The notes under the pieces are model-generated. The model saw only the letters and a program-made list of their open reading frames with translations, did no database searches and was not told where the DNA came from. This document shows, piece by piece, positions 35,680-47,416 of a DNA stretch of 64,000 nt (position 1 is the stretch's first letter; each line of letters begins with the position of its first letter). Made by a program: the position numbers and the translations under genes. Origin of the DNA: Delphinapterus leucas (taxonomy: Eukaryota; Chordata; Mammalia; Artiodactyla; Monodontidae); the NCBI RefSeq assembly GCF_002288925.2, contig NW_022098044.1, positions 15,027,570-15,091,569 on the forward strand, given 5' to 3'.

Positions 35680-38600
35680 TCACTCTGTATGACAGACTCT
35701 GGGTCCATCCACATCTCTACAAATGATCCAGTCACTTTCCATTTTTATAGCTGAGTAATATTTCATTGTATATATGTACCACATCTTCTTTAACCATTCA
35801 CCTGTCGTTGGACATTTAGGTTGTTTCCATGTCCTGGCTATTGTAAATGGTGCTGCAGTGAACATTGGGGTACATGTGTCTTTTTGAATTATGGTTTTCT
35901 CAGGGTATATGCCCAGGAGTGGGATTGCTGGGTCATGGTAGTTCTATTTTTAGTTTTTTAAGGAACCCCCATACTGTTCTCCATAGTGGCTCTATCAACT
36001 TACATTCCTACCAACAGTGCAAGAGGGTTCCCTTTTCTCCATACCCGCTCCAGCGTTTACTGTTTGTAGATTTTTTGATGATGGCCATTCTGACCAGTGT
36101 GAGGTGATACTTCATTGTAGTTTTGAATTGCATTTCTCTAATAATTAGTGATGTTGAGCATCTGTTCATGTGCCTCTTGGCCATCTGTATGTTTTCTTTG
36201 GTGAAATGTCTATTTAGGTCTTCCGCCCATTTTTTAATTGGGTTGTTTGTTTTTTTGATATTGAGCTGCATGAGCTGTTTGTATATTTTGGAGATTATAC
36301 ATTTGTCCATTGCTTCATTTGCAAATATTTTCTCGCATTCTAGGGTTATCTTTTCCTCTTGTTTACGGTTTCCTTTGCTGTGCAAAAGCTTTTAATTTTA
36401 ATTAGGTCCATTTGTTTATTTTTGTTTTTATTTTCATCACTCTAGGAGGTGGGTTAAAAAAGATCTTGCTGTGGTTTATGTCAAAGAGTGTTTTTCCTAT
36501 GTTTTCCTCTAAGAGTTTTATAGTGTCTGGCCTTACATTTAGGTCTTTAATCCATTTTGAGTTTATTTTTCTGTATGGTGTTAGGGAGTGTTCTAATTTC
36601 ATCCTTTTACATGTAGCTGTCCAGTTTTCCCAGCACCACTTATTGAAGAGGTTGCCTTTTCTCCATTGTATGTTCTTGCCTCCTTTGTCATAGATTAGGT
36701 GACCACAGGTGAGTGGGTTTATCTCTGGGCTTTCTATCCTGTACCATTGATCTATATTTCTGCTTTTGTGCCAGTATCATACTGTCTTGATTACTGTAGC
36801 TTTGTAGTATAGTTTGAAGTTGGGGAGCCTGATTCCTCCACCTCCATTTTTCTTTCTCAGGATTGCTTTGTCTATTCGGGGCCTTTTGTGTTTCCATACA
36901 AATTGTAAAGTTTTTTGTTCTAATTCTGTGAAGGATGCCATTGGTAGTTTGATAGGGATTGCACTGAATCTGTAGATTGCTTTGGGTAGTTTAGTCATTT
37001 TCACAATATTGATTCTTCCAATCCACGAACATGGTATATTTCTCCATTTGTTTATGTTATCTTTGATTTCTTTCATCAGTGTTTTATAGTTTTCTAAGTC
37101 TTTTTCCTTCTTAGGTAGGTTTATTCCTAGTTATTTTATTCTTTTTGTTGCCATGGTAAATGGGATTGTTTCCTTAATTTCTCTGATTTTTCATTGTTAG
37201 TGTATAGGAATGCGAGAGATTTCTGTGCCTTAATTTTGTATCCTGCAACCTTACCAAATTCACTGATTAGCTCTGGTAGTTTTCTAGTAGCATCTTTAGG
37301 AATTTCTGTGTATAGTATCATGTCATCTGCAAACAGTGACAGTTTTACTTATTCTTTTCCAATTTGTATTCTTTTTATTTCTTATTCTTCTCTGATTACC
37401 ATGGCTAGGCCTCCGAAAACTATGTTGAATAAGAGTGGCGAGAGTGGACATCCTTGTCTTGTCCTTAATCTTAGTGGAAATGCTTTCAATTTTTCACCAT
37501 TGAGTATGATGTGTGCTGTGGGTTTGTCATATATGGCCTTTATTATGTTGAGGTAGGTTCTGTCTATGCCCATTTCCTGGAGAGTTTTTATCATAAATTG
37601 GTGTTGGATTTTGTCAAAAGCTTTTACTGCATCTATTGAGATGATCATATGGTTTTTATTCCTTAATTTGTCAATATGGTGTTATCACATTGATTGATTA
37701 GTATATATTGAAGAATTCTTGCATTCCTGGGATAAATCCCACTTGATCATGGTGTATGATCCTTTTAATGTGTTGCTGGATTCTGTTTGCTAGTATTTTG
37801 TTCAGATTTTTGCATCTATGTTCATCAGTGATATTGGTCTGTGATATTTTTGTCTGGTTTTGGTATCAGGGTGATGGTGGCTTCATAGAATGAATTAGGG
37901 AGTGTTTCTCCCTCTGCAGTTTTTTGGAAGAGTTTGAGAAGGGTAGGTGTTAGCTCTTCTCTAAATGTTTGATAGAATTCACCTGTGAAGCCATCTGGTC
38001 CTGGACTTTTGTTTGTTGGAAGATTTTAAATTACAGTTTCAATTTCATTACTTGTGATAGGTCTGTTTATATTTCTAATTCTTCCTGGTTCAGTTTTGGG
38101 AAATTTTACCTTTCCAAGAATTTGTCCATTTCTTTGTGGTTGTCTGTTTTATTGGCATATAGTTGTTCGTAGTAGTCTCTTATAATCCCTTGTATTTCTG
38201 TGGTGTCAGTTGTGATTTCTCCTTTTTCATTTCTAATTTTACTGATTTGCACCCTCTCCCTTTTTTTCTTGTTGAGTCTGACTAAAGGTTTATCAATTTT
38301 GTTTATCTTCTCAAAGAACAAACTTTTAGTTTTATTGATCTTTGCTATTGTTTTCTTCATTTCTATTTCATTCATTTCTGCTCTGATCTTTATGATTTCT
38401 TTCCTTCTACTGACTTTGGGTTTTCTTTGTTCATCTTTCTCTTGTTGCTTTAGGTGTAAGGTTAGATAATTTATTTGAGTTTTTCTTGTTTCTTGAGGTG
38501 AGATTGAATTGCTATAAACTTCCCTCTTTGAACTGCTTTTGCAGCATCCCATAGGTTTTGGGTCATAATGTTTTCATTGTCACTTGTTTCTATGTATTTT

Positions 38601-39409
38601 TAAATTTCTTCTTTGATTTTTTCAGTGATCTCTTGGTTATTTAGTAGTGCACTGTTTAGTCTCCATGTATTTGTGTTTTTTACAGTTTTTTTCCTGTAAT
38701 TGATTTCCAATCTCATAGCGTTGTGGTCAGAAAAAATGCTTGATATGATTTCAATTTTCTTAAATTTTCTGAGGCTTGATTTGTGACCCAAGATGTGATC
38801 TATCCTGGAACATGTTCCATGTGCACTTGAGAAGAAAGTGTATTCTGCCACTTATGGGTGGAATGTCCTATAAATATCAATTAAATCTATCTGGTCTATT
38901 GTGTCATTTAAAGCTTGTGTTTCCTTATTTATTTTCTGTTTGGATGATCTATCCATTGGTGTAAGTGAGGTGTTAAAGTCGCCTACTATTATTGTGTTAC
39001 TGTCAATTTCCTCTTTTAGAGCTGTTAGCAGTTGCCTTATGTATTGAGGTGCTCCTATGTTGGGTGCATATATGTTTATAATTGTTATATCTTCTTCTTG
39101 GATTGATCCCTTGTTCATTATGTAGTGTCCTTCCTCGTCTCTTGTAACATTCTTTATTTTAAAGTCTATTTTATCTGATATGAGAATTGCTACTCCAGCT
39201 TTCTTTTGATTTCCATTTGCGTGGAATATCTTTTTCGATCCCCTCACTTTTAGTCTGTATGTGTCCCTAGGTCTGAATTTGGTCTCTTGTAGACAGCATA
39301 TATATGGGTCTTGTTTTTGTATCCAGTCAGCCAGCCTGTGTCTTTTGTTTGGAGCATTTAATCCATTTACATTCAAGGTTATTATCAATATGTATGTTCC
39401 TATTACCAT
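35680..39409 (-). pseudogene. L1-A ORF2 relic (endonuclease and reverse transcriptase)
   Basis: The start is at 39409, and 185 codons remain open (38852-39409) with the endonuclease features LQETKFRPRDTYRLKVRG and IVGDFNTSLTPMDRSS. After a frameshift, 38600-38851 holds SRIDHILGHKSSL. Reverse transcriptase pieces appear at 37382-37648 ([15 protein letters not shown], from R-Q-G-C-P-L-S-P). The end at 35680-35865 carries MKYYSAIK. At least six breaks separate these blocks. It is a dead copy of the L1 replicase. Confidence 0.88.
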
Positions 39410-39499
39410 TTTCTTAATTGTTTTGTGTTTGTTTTTGCAGGTCCTTTTCTTCTCTTGTGTTTCCCACCTAGGGAAGTTCCTTTAGCATTTGTTGTAAAA

Positions 39500-40560
39500 C
39501 TGGTTTGGTGGTGCTGAATTCTCTTAGCTTTCGCTTGTCTGAAAAGCTTTTGATTTTCCTATCGAATCTGAATGAGATCCTTGCTGGGTAGAGTAATCTT
39601 GGTTGTAGGTTTTTCTCTTTCATCACTAAGTATATCCTCCCACTCCTTTCTGGCCTGCAGAGTTTCTGTTGAAAAATCAGTTGATAATCCTATGGAGATT
39701 CCTTTGTATGTTATTTTTTGCTTTTTCCTTGCTGCTTTTAATATTTTTTCTTTGAATTTAATTTTTGTTAGTTTGATTAATATGTGTCTTGGTGTGTTTC
39801 TCCTAGGATTTATCCTGTATGGGACTCTCTACACTTCATGGACTTGGGTGACTCTTTCCTTTCCCATGTTAGGGAAGTTTTCCACTATAATCTCTTTAAA
39901 TATTTTCTCAGACCCTTTCTTTTTATATTCTTCTTCTGGGAGCCCTATAATTGAAATGTTGGTACGTTTAGTGTTGTCCCAGAGGTCTCTTAAGCTGTCT
40001 TCACTTCTTTTCATTTTTTTCTTTATTCTGTTTTGTGCAGTGAATTCCACCATTCTGTCTTCCAGCTCACTTATTCGTTATTCTGCCTCAGTTATGCTGT
40101 TATTGAGTCCTTCTAGTGTATTATTTTATTTTAATTTTTTGCATTACATGGGCCTCTCACCGCTGTGGCCCCTCCCGCTGTGGAGCACAGGCTCCGGACA
40201 TGCAGGCCCAGCGGCCATGGTTCACGGGCCCAGCCGCTCCGCAGCACGTGGGACCCTCCCAGACCGGGGCACGAACCCGCGTCCCCCGCATCGGCAGGCA
40301 GACTCCCAACCACTGCGTCACCAGGGAAGCCCTTCTAGTGTATTTTTGATTTCAGTATTGTGTTGTTCATCTCTGTTTGTTTGTTCTTTAGTTCTTCTAG
40401 ATCTTTGTTAAACATTTCTTGTATTTTCTCAATCTGTGCCTCCATTCTATTTATGAGATTTTGGATCATGTTTACTATCACTACTCTGAATCCTTTTTTC
40501 AGGTAGGTTTCCTATTTCTTCTTCATTTATTTACTCTTGTAAGTTTTTATCCTACAAGAC
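39500..40560 (-). pseudogene. L1-A ORF1 relic, interrupted by a SINE
   Basis: Minus-strand frame 39829-40053 holds the RNA-binding part (SIIGLPEEEYKKKGSEKIF and ENFPNMGKE). Upstream of it, the coiled-coil part is split by the CHR SINE at 40123-40332. The N-terminal start could not be placed with confidence. Non-functional. Confidence 0.75.
40123..40332 (-). mobile_element. CHR-2-type SINE inserted in L1-A ORF1
   Basis: Minus-strand head GGGCTTCCCTGGTGACGCAG, GGGTTCGTGCCCCGGTCTGG promoter part and CCGGAGCCTGTGCTCCACAG body. The direct repeat TTCTAGTGTATT (40111-40122 and 40333-40344) is a perfect target-site duplication. It dates after L1-A. Confidence 0.95.
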
Positions 40561-41089
40561 TTGCTCCTTTATCTGTGACATATTTTTTTTGTCGTTTAGT
40601 TTTTTTTTTTTTTTTTTTTTTGATGGGTGGGATTGTGTTCCTGTCTTTCTGGTTGTTTCACCTGAGGCTTCCAGCACTGGAGTTTGTAGGCTGTTGGGTA
40701 GAGCTGGGTTTTGGTACCAAGATGAGGACCTCCTGGAGACCTCACTCCAATGAATATTCCCTGGGAACTGAGGTTCTCTGTTAGTCCAGTGGTTCAGACT
40801 CAGAGCTCCCACCACAGGAGCTCTGGCCCAACCCCCAGCTTGTGAACCAAGATCCTGCAAGCCATGTGGGGAGGTAAAATAAAAAGAAAAAAAAAAGAAA
40901 GAAGGAAAAAGAAGAAAGAAAAAAAATGAGAACAATAACAAAGAGTAAAAAATAAAATAAGATTAGAAAACTAACATATGTTAGAAAGAAAAAAAATATA
41001 TATATAGATGAAGCAACAACTGGAAGGTAAAACAGATCCTAAATAGTAAAAAAGAGGAGGAAAAAAAAAAGCCAGAAAAGGCCTTGGCT

Positions 41090-41760
41090 GTGGGGGCAGC
41101 TTAGGCAGGGGCAGGGTTTAGGTGGTGGGCGTGGCCTATGCTTAGGACTGGAAAAGGCCCTGGGGGGTGGGGGGTGGGGCTTAGGCTCAACGCAGCAGGA
41201 GGGGCCCAGGAGTGCCTCTGGCCTTGGAGGTCTGAGGACCAGGTCCAGGACCCCAGCAGGCTCACTGGGCCCGAGTGGGTGGGGGAAACGCTAGGTGCAT
41301 TCTCCCCATCCTCTGATCCTTGAGGGCCCCACCCCATTGGCCTCTCTTCTTCTTCCCCCACTCCTTCCCTCCTATGTCCCTAGGACCCCAACAGCCAGAG
41401 GGGGCCTCAGAGAATGGAGGACCAGACCTGGGAGCCCAGCAGGCATCCCAGGGCTTGAGGGAAACAGCTGCCATGCCTCCCCTGATCCTCCAGTTCTGGA
41501 GGGTTCCCCCTCCGTCTGCCTCTCCTCTTTTGCACCACCCCCCGCACTTCCCTCCTATGCCCCTATAACCAGTGCGGCCTGGAGGGGGCCTTGGAGGGTG
41601 GAGTAACCAGTTTGGGAGCCCTTCAGGATTCCCAGGGACCGATTGGGCAGGGGAAATGCTAGGCATGCTCACCCCGATCCTCCAAGCCCCCAAAGGTCCC
41701 TCCAGGCATGTGAACCCCTACCCCCTCCCAGCCACCCCTCAGGGGCACAGGTCCTGTCTG
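41090..41760 (-). promoter_or_regulatory. L1-A 5' UTR with about three tandem monomers (~184 bases)
   Basis: Matching landmarks recur at a spacing of 176-192 bases on the plus strand: GGAAACGCTAGG near 41284, GGAAACAGCTGCC near 41459 and GGAAATGCTAGG near 41652; GAGGACCAGGTCCAGG near 41233, GAGGACCAGACCTGGG near 41417 and GTAACCAGTTTGGG near 41601. The GC content is far above that of the surrounding intron. In known L1s this position is the internal promoter, and monomer arrays are known from rodent L1s. Divergence between units is clear. Confidence 0.7.
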
Positions 41761-41932
41761 GCCTCCACTTCTCCTTCCCCCTCACTCCCCCCACATCCTA
41801 CCCAGTCACTCAGGGGTTCCTCCTGTCTCCTTAGGCATTGAGGTCCCCTACCAGCGTCTGGCAGGCGCCCTAGTTGTGGGAAGATGCGAACTCCGTGTCT
41901 TCCCACACCGCCATCTTCCACTGTGCAGCTCA

Positions 41933-42653
41933 ATTCTTCTTTTCAGATTCTTTTCCCTTATAGGTTATTACAAAATATTGGGTGGCCAAAAAGTTCATTT
42001 AGGTTTTTCCATAACATTTTACAGAAAACCCCAAACGAACTTTTTGGCCAACCCAATATTGAATATAGTTCCTGTGCTATACAGTAGGTCCTTATTGGTT
42101 ATTTTATATTCAGTAGTGTGTATATGTTAATCCCAGACTTCTAATTTATCCCTCCCCCCTCTTTCCCCTTTGGTAACCGTAAGTTTTTTCTATGTCTGTG
42201 GGTTTATTTCTGTTTTGGAAGTTCATTTGTATCATTTTTTAGATTCCACATATAAGTGATATCATATGATAATTGTCTTTGTCTGTCTTACTTCACTTAG
42301 TATGACAATCTCTGGGTCCATCCATGTTGCTGCAAATGGCAGCATTTCATTCTTTTCAATCGCTGAGTAATATTCCATCTTATATATGTACCACATCTTC
42401 TTCATCCATTCATCTGTCCATGGACGTTTAGGTTGCTTCCATGTCTTGGCTGTTGTAAATAGTGCTGCTATGAACATAGGGGTGCATGCATCTTTTTGAA
42501 TTAGAGTTTTGTCCAGATATATGCCCACAGGTGGGATTGCTGGATCATATAGCAACTCTATTTTTAGTTCCTTAAGGAACCTCCATAATGTTCTCCATAG
42601 TGACTTCACCAATTTACATCCCCACCAAGAGTGTAGCAGGGTTCCTTTTTCTC
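41933..42653 (-). mobile_element. Older L1, right part of the split element
   Basis: It resumes the L1 interrupted at 35276 (TTTTCAGATTCTTTTCCCTTATAGG, TATAGTTCCTGTGCTATACAG) and runs into ORF2. The minus-strand frame 42262-42612 keeps 116 open codons of the ORF2 C-terminus (MFIAALFTTAKTWKQPK, MEYYSAIEKNE). It is 5'-truncated near 42653. A mariner miniature element sits at 41978-42056. Confidence 0.85.
41978..42056. mobile_element. 79-base mariner-type miniature inverted-repeat element
   Basis: Nearly the whole element is an inverted repeat: left end TTGGGTGGCCAAAAAGTTC, right end GAACTTTTTGGCCAACCCAA, flanked by TA on both sides (41976-41977 and 42057-42058). This is the terminal sequence of a cecropia-type mariner known from ruminants and cetaceans, as I recall it. 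No transposase remains. Confidence 0.88.
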
Positions 42654-42659
42654 CTGGTA

Positions 42660-45265
42660 TGCTTGTTTTAAATCTGACCCTCTCTGATGTGTGTTCTGGG
42701 TTAATGGAGGCTTCTGTATTATCTTTTTAAGAAGAAGCTTTGGTGTAGACAATCCCTATTTTATTAGTTAAGGGGATGCTGGGTGTATTACCCTGAGAAC
42801 CTGATAAACCCTGAAATCTTAGTGGTTTAATACCAAAGAAGTTTTCCCCTCCTGCAAAGCCCGGCTGGTGTTTCTGATCTGCAGGCAGCTCTGCTCTATC
42901 AGTAATCCCAGGGCTCAGGTTCCCTCCAGCATGTGATCTACCCTCTTCAACAGGTAACCTACATGTTGGTTCGGTGAAAGAGCATGGACAGTTGTATGTG
43001 GGTGCTTTTGAAGGGCAGGCTAGGAATTGGATCACATCTTCTTTGCTCACATCCCATTGGCCCCAAATCTGTAATATGACCACACACTACAGCAAAGGAC
43101 ACTAGGAAACGTGACCTAGCTGTGTGCCCACAAGGTAGAGGAAATGGGTTTGGGACCGTCATGTTACCTTTGCCATATCCCACTGGATTTTTGTATCAGA
43201 AACAGAGAAGAAATACAAACAAAAATAATGAAATAAAGAGTTGACGGGTTTTCCAGATAATTTTGTTACCATAGGTAATTCTACATAATTTTAGATGCAA
43301 AATTGTATTACTCCTGATATCAGGCTCTGCATTCTACCCTTCCCCAAAATGCATACATTAATTATCCAGGCCGTTGGTTATATGAGTCCAAGGAGTTGCT
43401 TTTGTCCCCACAATTCTTGCTATAATATCATTTCCCCTGTTAATTGATCCAAACGTGTTAACACTAAGAAACTACTTCTACATATAAGTTGAGTTAGACA
43501 ATTTTGTTGAGGTGGGGGGAAACAAATAGACTCTGGATAAAAGCTGAGTCAAAATAGTGGTTCTGTGTAATTTGGGACAGGTCACCTAGCTTGTCCAGCC
43601 TTGGTTCCTTTATCTATAAAATGGAGAGAAGGAAGCAAAGAGAATAGACTGTAGAGATCCGATCTGTGCCAGCCCTAAGATCCAGCAGTTCTTGGGAGGC
43701 AAATAATGGTGAGAAAATTTTGGAGACGATTCTAGTATTTGGGCTGGTTTCCCTCCAATCTGCATTAGCAATTCTAGCCCTATTTTCAGACTGCTTGTTC
43801 CACAAGGGAACTGCCCTCACAACCAACCAATGAGCAAAGGTCCTTGGCTTCCCTCTGATTGGATCAACTTAAGTCATGTGCTCACCTCAGCCAATCACTA
43901 AACCCCAGAGGATGCCAGGTCCTGGGCGTTTCATATACTTTCTTCTCCATCCCTGGCACTGGGGATGGGGTCAGTCCCACCCAAACCACAAGTCTGCAAC
44001 CCAGTGGAGGGGAAGGATGGGAAGGATGTTGTGAGGGGAGCAACCCACAATAGTCACTACAAACTGCATCATTTTTTCACTTCACTTTGCCACACAAACA
44101 CACAATGTCTGGGTGTCTGGTTTCTAAAAAAGCAATAAAAGAATTCAGGCTGGGGACACATTGACCAAGACTAAGTGGGATGCCCATGGCAGAGGGGCCA
44201 CATAGCTCCTGGCTGATAGCAGGGCTTGTGGTTAAGTATCTTACTCCAAATGGATAGGATATTTTCCTATTTGTATGCCTATAAGAAATCTATGGCTTTT
44301 ATATTCCATTTAAAAATACCAGCCTCTTGGATGATTAGGCTTAATTGAAACTTAACTTGAGGGCAACCCATCCTAGAAATATGGCGGACTAGAATCACAG
44401 TGCAACAGGAGTGATTATTTATTTTAAACCTCATTTTACCAGGACCAGATGTCCTGTCCACAGTGAACAGAGACATTTGATGATATTTCCCAACAGACCT
44501 AAGACATTAATCCTCTAAAACCCCCTCCACTCAGCAGGGACAAATGCAAGGGTGATCCGGAAAGGAGACTTGATGTTTGTACGTAGCTTGTGCAAACCAT
44601 TTAACTGGTTTTGCGGGAATGAAGTGATGGGAGGTCTTGGCACCAGGAATTTGGGTGACTGAGTCATTGAGAAAGAAAGTTACAAACCTCAGAATGTTTT
44701 TCTGGGAACTCATGGGCATAGCCCCCCCAAAATGGATATATTATGGAAGGTTAATTCCCACCGTAGTCAGCAGCACCAGCTGTTTGAGAAATCCTGATGG
44801 AGAAAAGCAGGGCAAGCTGAAAGATCAGTGACCAGAACAATCCCTGTCTCCAAATTAATAGCAGTCTTATATATTTGGAAGCAGTTCACTGTTTTTTAAT
44901 TGATTTAAGGCCCCAAAGGTGTGCCTAATGAATGTGATAAGTGCAGATTACTAAAATCACCATAAAAACCAGAGAGGCATGAGGGAATAATGGATTTTGG
45001 ATAATTTGCATATATTTTCATTAAGAAAAAAAAATCTCTGAGGCAGAATACTTTCTAAACATACCTGCTTCTGCCCTTCTTCTCTTGTTACCCACCTGAG
45101 TTTGACTGCTATGTAGCTTTGGTCAGCTTTATTTCTGATTATGCCACAGTGGTTTTTGGACATGAGCTGAGGATGTGGAAATCTTACTATGGTTTTGCCT
45201 TCTTCTCTCTGTTGTCACTCTCAAGAGAGGAAAGACTTCTTAATTAAAATTAAGATGAACAAACA
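42660..45265. other. Unassigned intron with a MIR fragment
   Basis: A MIR-like piece is at about 43540-43625 (GTAATTTGGGACAGGTCACCTAGCTTG, TTCCTTTATCTATAAAATGGAGAG). Open frames up to 118 codons (42727-43083, minus) show no domain. No SV2B exon found. Confidence 0.45.
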
Positions 45266-45572
45266 GGGACTTCCCTGGTGGAGCAGTGGTTAAGAATCCG
45301 CCTGCCAATGCAGGGGACACGGGTTCGAGACCTGGTCCAGGAAGATCCCACATGCCTCGGAACAGCTAAACCCGTGCATCACAACTACTGAGCCCACACG
45401 CCGCAACTACTGAAGCCCATGCGCCTAGAGCCCCTTCTCCGCAACAAGAGAAGCCACCGCAATGAGAAACCCATGCACCGCAACAAAGAGCAGCCGCCGC
45501 TCACCGCAACTAGAGAAAGCCCGTGCGCAGCAACGAAGACCCAAAGCAGCCAAAAATAAATAAATAAATTTA
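45266..45572 (+). mobile_element. CHR-1-type SINE
   Basis: It starts GGGACTTCCCTGGTGGAGCAG, has a B-box-like GGGTTCGAGACC, carries the long CHR-1 body with repeated CGCAACTACTGA and CGCAACAAAGAG blocks, and ends with AAATAAATAAATAAATT. Target duplications are not clear. Sense orientation relative to SV2B. Confidence 0.9.
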
Positions 45573-47040
45573 TAAAAGAAAAAACTCCTGTGAGATGGAA
45601 GGAGAACAGGACAGGCTGTGCAAAAAAGAGATTTGATTGTGATTGAGAATGTTGGATGTCTTATGTGTATTATGTTCTGTGGCCATTGTGTAAAAGCGGC
45701 CACAGCCCCATGTTTTTTTCACCTGGGATTCCCTCCGGCCAGTCATTCCATTGTGCAAATAGAGTACGAAATATCTGCAGAAGCAACAGATATTGGTTAG
45801 GAGTCCCCTGCAAGTAGAACAAATTGAACCGCGATGGTAAGCGAGAATTCAAGACATAAACTGCCCACCTCCGGAGCTGGCCATATAGTGTATTTTCAAG
45901 TAAATGGAATAGAGATTTTACAGCCGAATAATGTTCACCGTTTGAACCTTAGAAATCAATATATTTATTTATAAAGTTTGGCCTTTTGCAGAAATGCTGT
46001 TGGAATTGTCTTCAGAGATCGTTTTGAGTGACATGAGAGAACCAGTCTATTTTATAACCTTGGCTTTAAAAGAAAATAATCCTTTTGCTGATATTCATCT
46101 ATTTTACTCAACATCTTTGGCACTAACTGTCATGTAACTATTTTGAAACAAATCAAATCTACCCTCAAAGCAGGTGAATTACTTTTGGTTGCCAGGAGCT
46201 TTCACACACAGCAAATCTGTGGAAGTACCATTACCTGCCTTCTACAGCTGTGAAAACCCACCAACATAACAATCACGATGTGAGAAAGCCAGGATTTGAA
46301 CTCTGATCTACGTGACTGCAAAAGTCCAGGCACTTTTCATTGTGTTATCGTCCTTTGCAAGAGGGAAATTTTCTTCTTACGAAGATATTTGAAGGAATGT
46401 TTTGTAGATCCTGAAGGCAATTTCTGAAAATTAATTTTAGAAATGTTTTGAATAATGAAAGCTGAGTAGGAGCTATTCACCTCTCCATTTCAATGATGGT
46501 AGAATTCATTTGAATGTAGAAGCTCAGTTTCTTTAAAAAAATTAGTATTATCACTGACAGTTTTTTCAAAGTGTGGTCCTGAACCCTGTGCATTGGAATC
46601 ACCTAGAGCTGGTATTGCCCTTTGACTTAGGTAAGACTAATGCCCCATCAAAACTCTGGGTCACATAAGGCCCTGCTCTGGCTTTCCTCCAGCTGTACCT
46701 CTTCCCATGAGGCAACATGCATCCCTAAGGCCACAACCCCACTCCATCCAGATCATGCTCTGGCTACTCAGGACCTAGGACTCCCCACTAAACTCAAGGG
46801 ATCATGACAAGGACACCCACTCTTACCACGGTGGTGTGTGTGGTGTGACCACACGTGTTGGCATGAGGCCCCTCATTCTACAGGAGGGGCTGGTCGGGGG
46901 ACAGAAGGGGGTCCTGTAAAGGTGGGTCTTGGGCAGGTCAGGGCTTGGCCTTCCAGCTCCTTATTTGTTGAGCAGGAGGATGGAACATCTGTTATCTAAC
47001 AGTTTAACTGAAATTTTAATGAATATATAGAAATATGGGA
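45573..47040. other. Unassigned intron with a MER5-like fragment
   Basis: A MER5A-like start (TTCAAAGTGTGGTCCTGAAC, ATTGGAATCACCTAGAGCTGG) is visible at about 46564-46616. Nothing else was recognised. Confidence 0.45.
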
Positions 47041-47069
47041 TGGTGCCTCTATTTGTACTCCTACCCAAG

Positions 47070-47225
47070 GCCCCATAAGTGTCAGGCCAGGCCTGCCTCT
47101 GGGGTTGACAAGATGCAGATTCCCAGCACCTTTCAGAATCAGAGGCTTTGGGGGCACAGCCGGGGAGTCTGCATGTTAACCTGCTCCCCAGGTGATGCTC
47201 TTGTGCCCCATGGTTTGAAAGCCAG
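47070..47225 (+). mobile_element. MER5A-like hAT-Charlie fragment
   Basis: GATGCAGATTCCCAGCACC, CAGAATCAGAGGCTTTGGGGGCA, GGGAGTCTGCATGTTAAC and CCCAGGTGATGCTCTTG match MER5A. It ends about 60 bases before the third SV2B exon, close to the acceptor. Confidence 0.72.
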
Positions 47226-47282
47226 TTCTTGAAGGTCACTCTAAGACCGTGTGTCAGAGATCCTCTGACTGCTTCTTCACAG

Positions 47283-47416
47283 GCTGGGGCTTCAGCATGG
47301 GCACCAATTACCACTTCCACAGCTGGAGAGTGTTTGTCATCGTCTGCGCTCTGCCCTGCACTGTGTCCATGGTGGCCCTGAAGTTCATGCCAGAGAGCCC
47401 GAGGTTTCTGCTAGAG
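47283..47416 (+). CDS. SV2B: SV2B internal coding exon (TM6 and PESPR motif)
   Basis: The acceptor is CTTCTTCACAG ending at 47282 and the donor is GTGAGT at 47417. The exon is 134 bases: two bases complete a Gly codon, followed by 44 codons ending in phase 0. The translation starts WGFSMGTNYHFHSWRVFVIV, continues with the hydrophobic helix-6 segment VCALPCTVSMVAL, and ends KFMPESPRFLLE. PESPRFLLE is the sugar-porter-type motif found after helix 6 in this family. The upstream intron (34382-47282, 12.9 kb) is mostly filled by nested L1 elements, which explains its length. The exon is intact. Confidence 0.96.

Larger units (their letters stand above)
35277..41932 (-). mobile_element. Near-full-length L1 (L1-A), antisense, nested in an older L1
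   Basis: Read on the minus strand: a GC-rich 5' UTR with tandem monomers (about 41935-41090), an A-rich stretch, ORF1 (interrupted by a SINE at 40123-40332), ORF2 from 39409 to about 35680, a 3' UTR and a TAAATAAATAAAT tail. Length without the SINE is about 6.45 kb, a full-length L1. ATTCTT at 35271-35276 and 41933-41938 is a probable short target-site duplication. Both reading frames carry several breaks, so it is not autonomous. It lies wholly in an SV2B intron, opposite to the gene. Confidence 0.9.

Noticed and set aside
39572..40411. 279-codon plus-strand open frame
   Set aside because: It is the antisense of L1-A ORF1 and of the CHR SINE inside it. The hydrophobic look comes from reading L1 in reverse.
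41101..41841. GC-rich block with overlapping open frames as a CpG-island promoter with a coding exon
   Set aside because: It is the 5' UTR of L1-A: it lies directly upstream of L1 ORF1 on the minus strand, is made of tandem monomers and is poor in CpG relative to its GC content.
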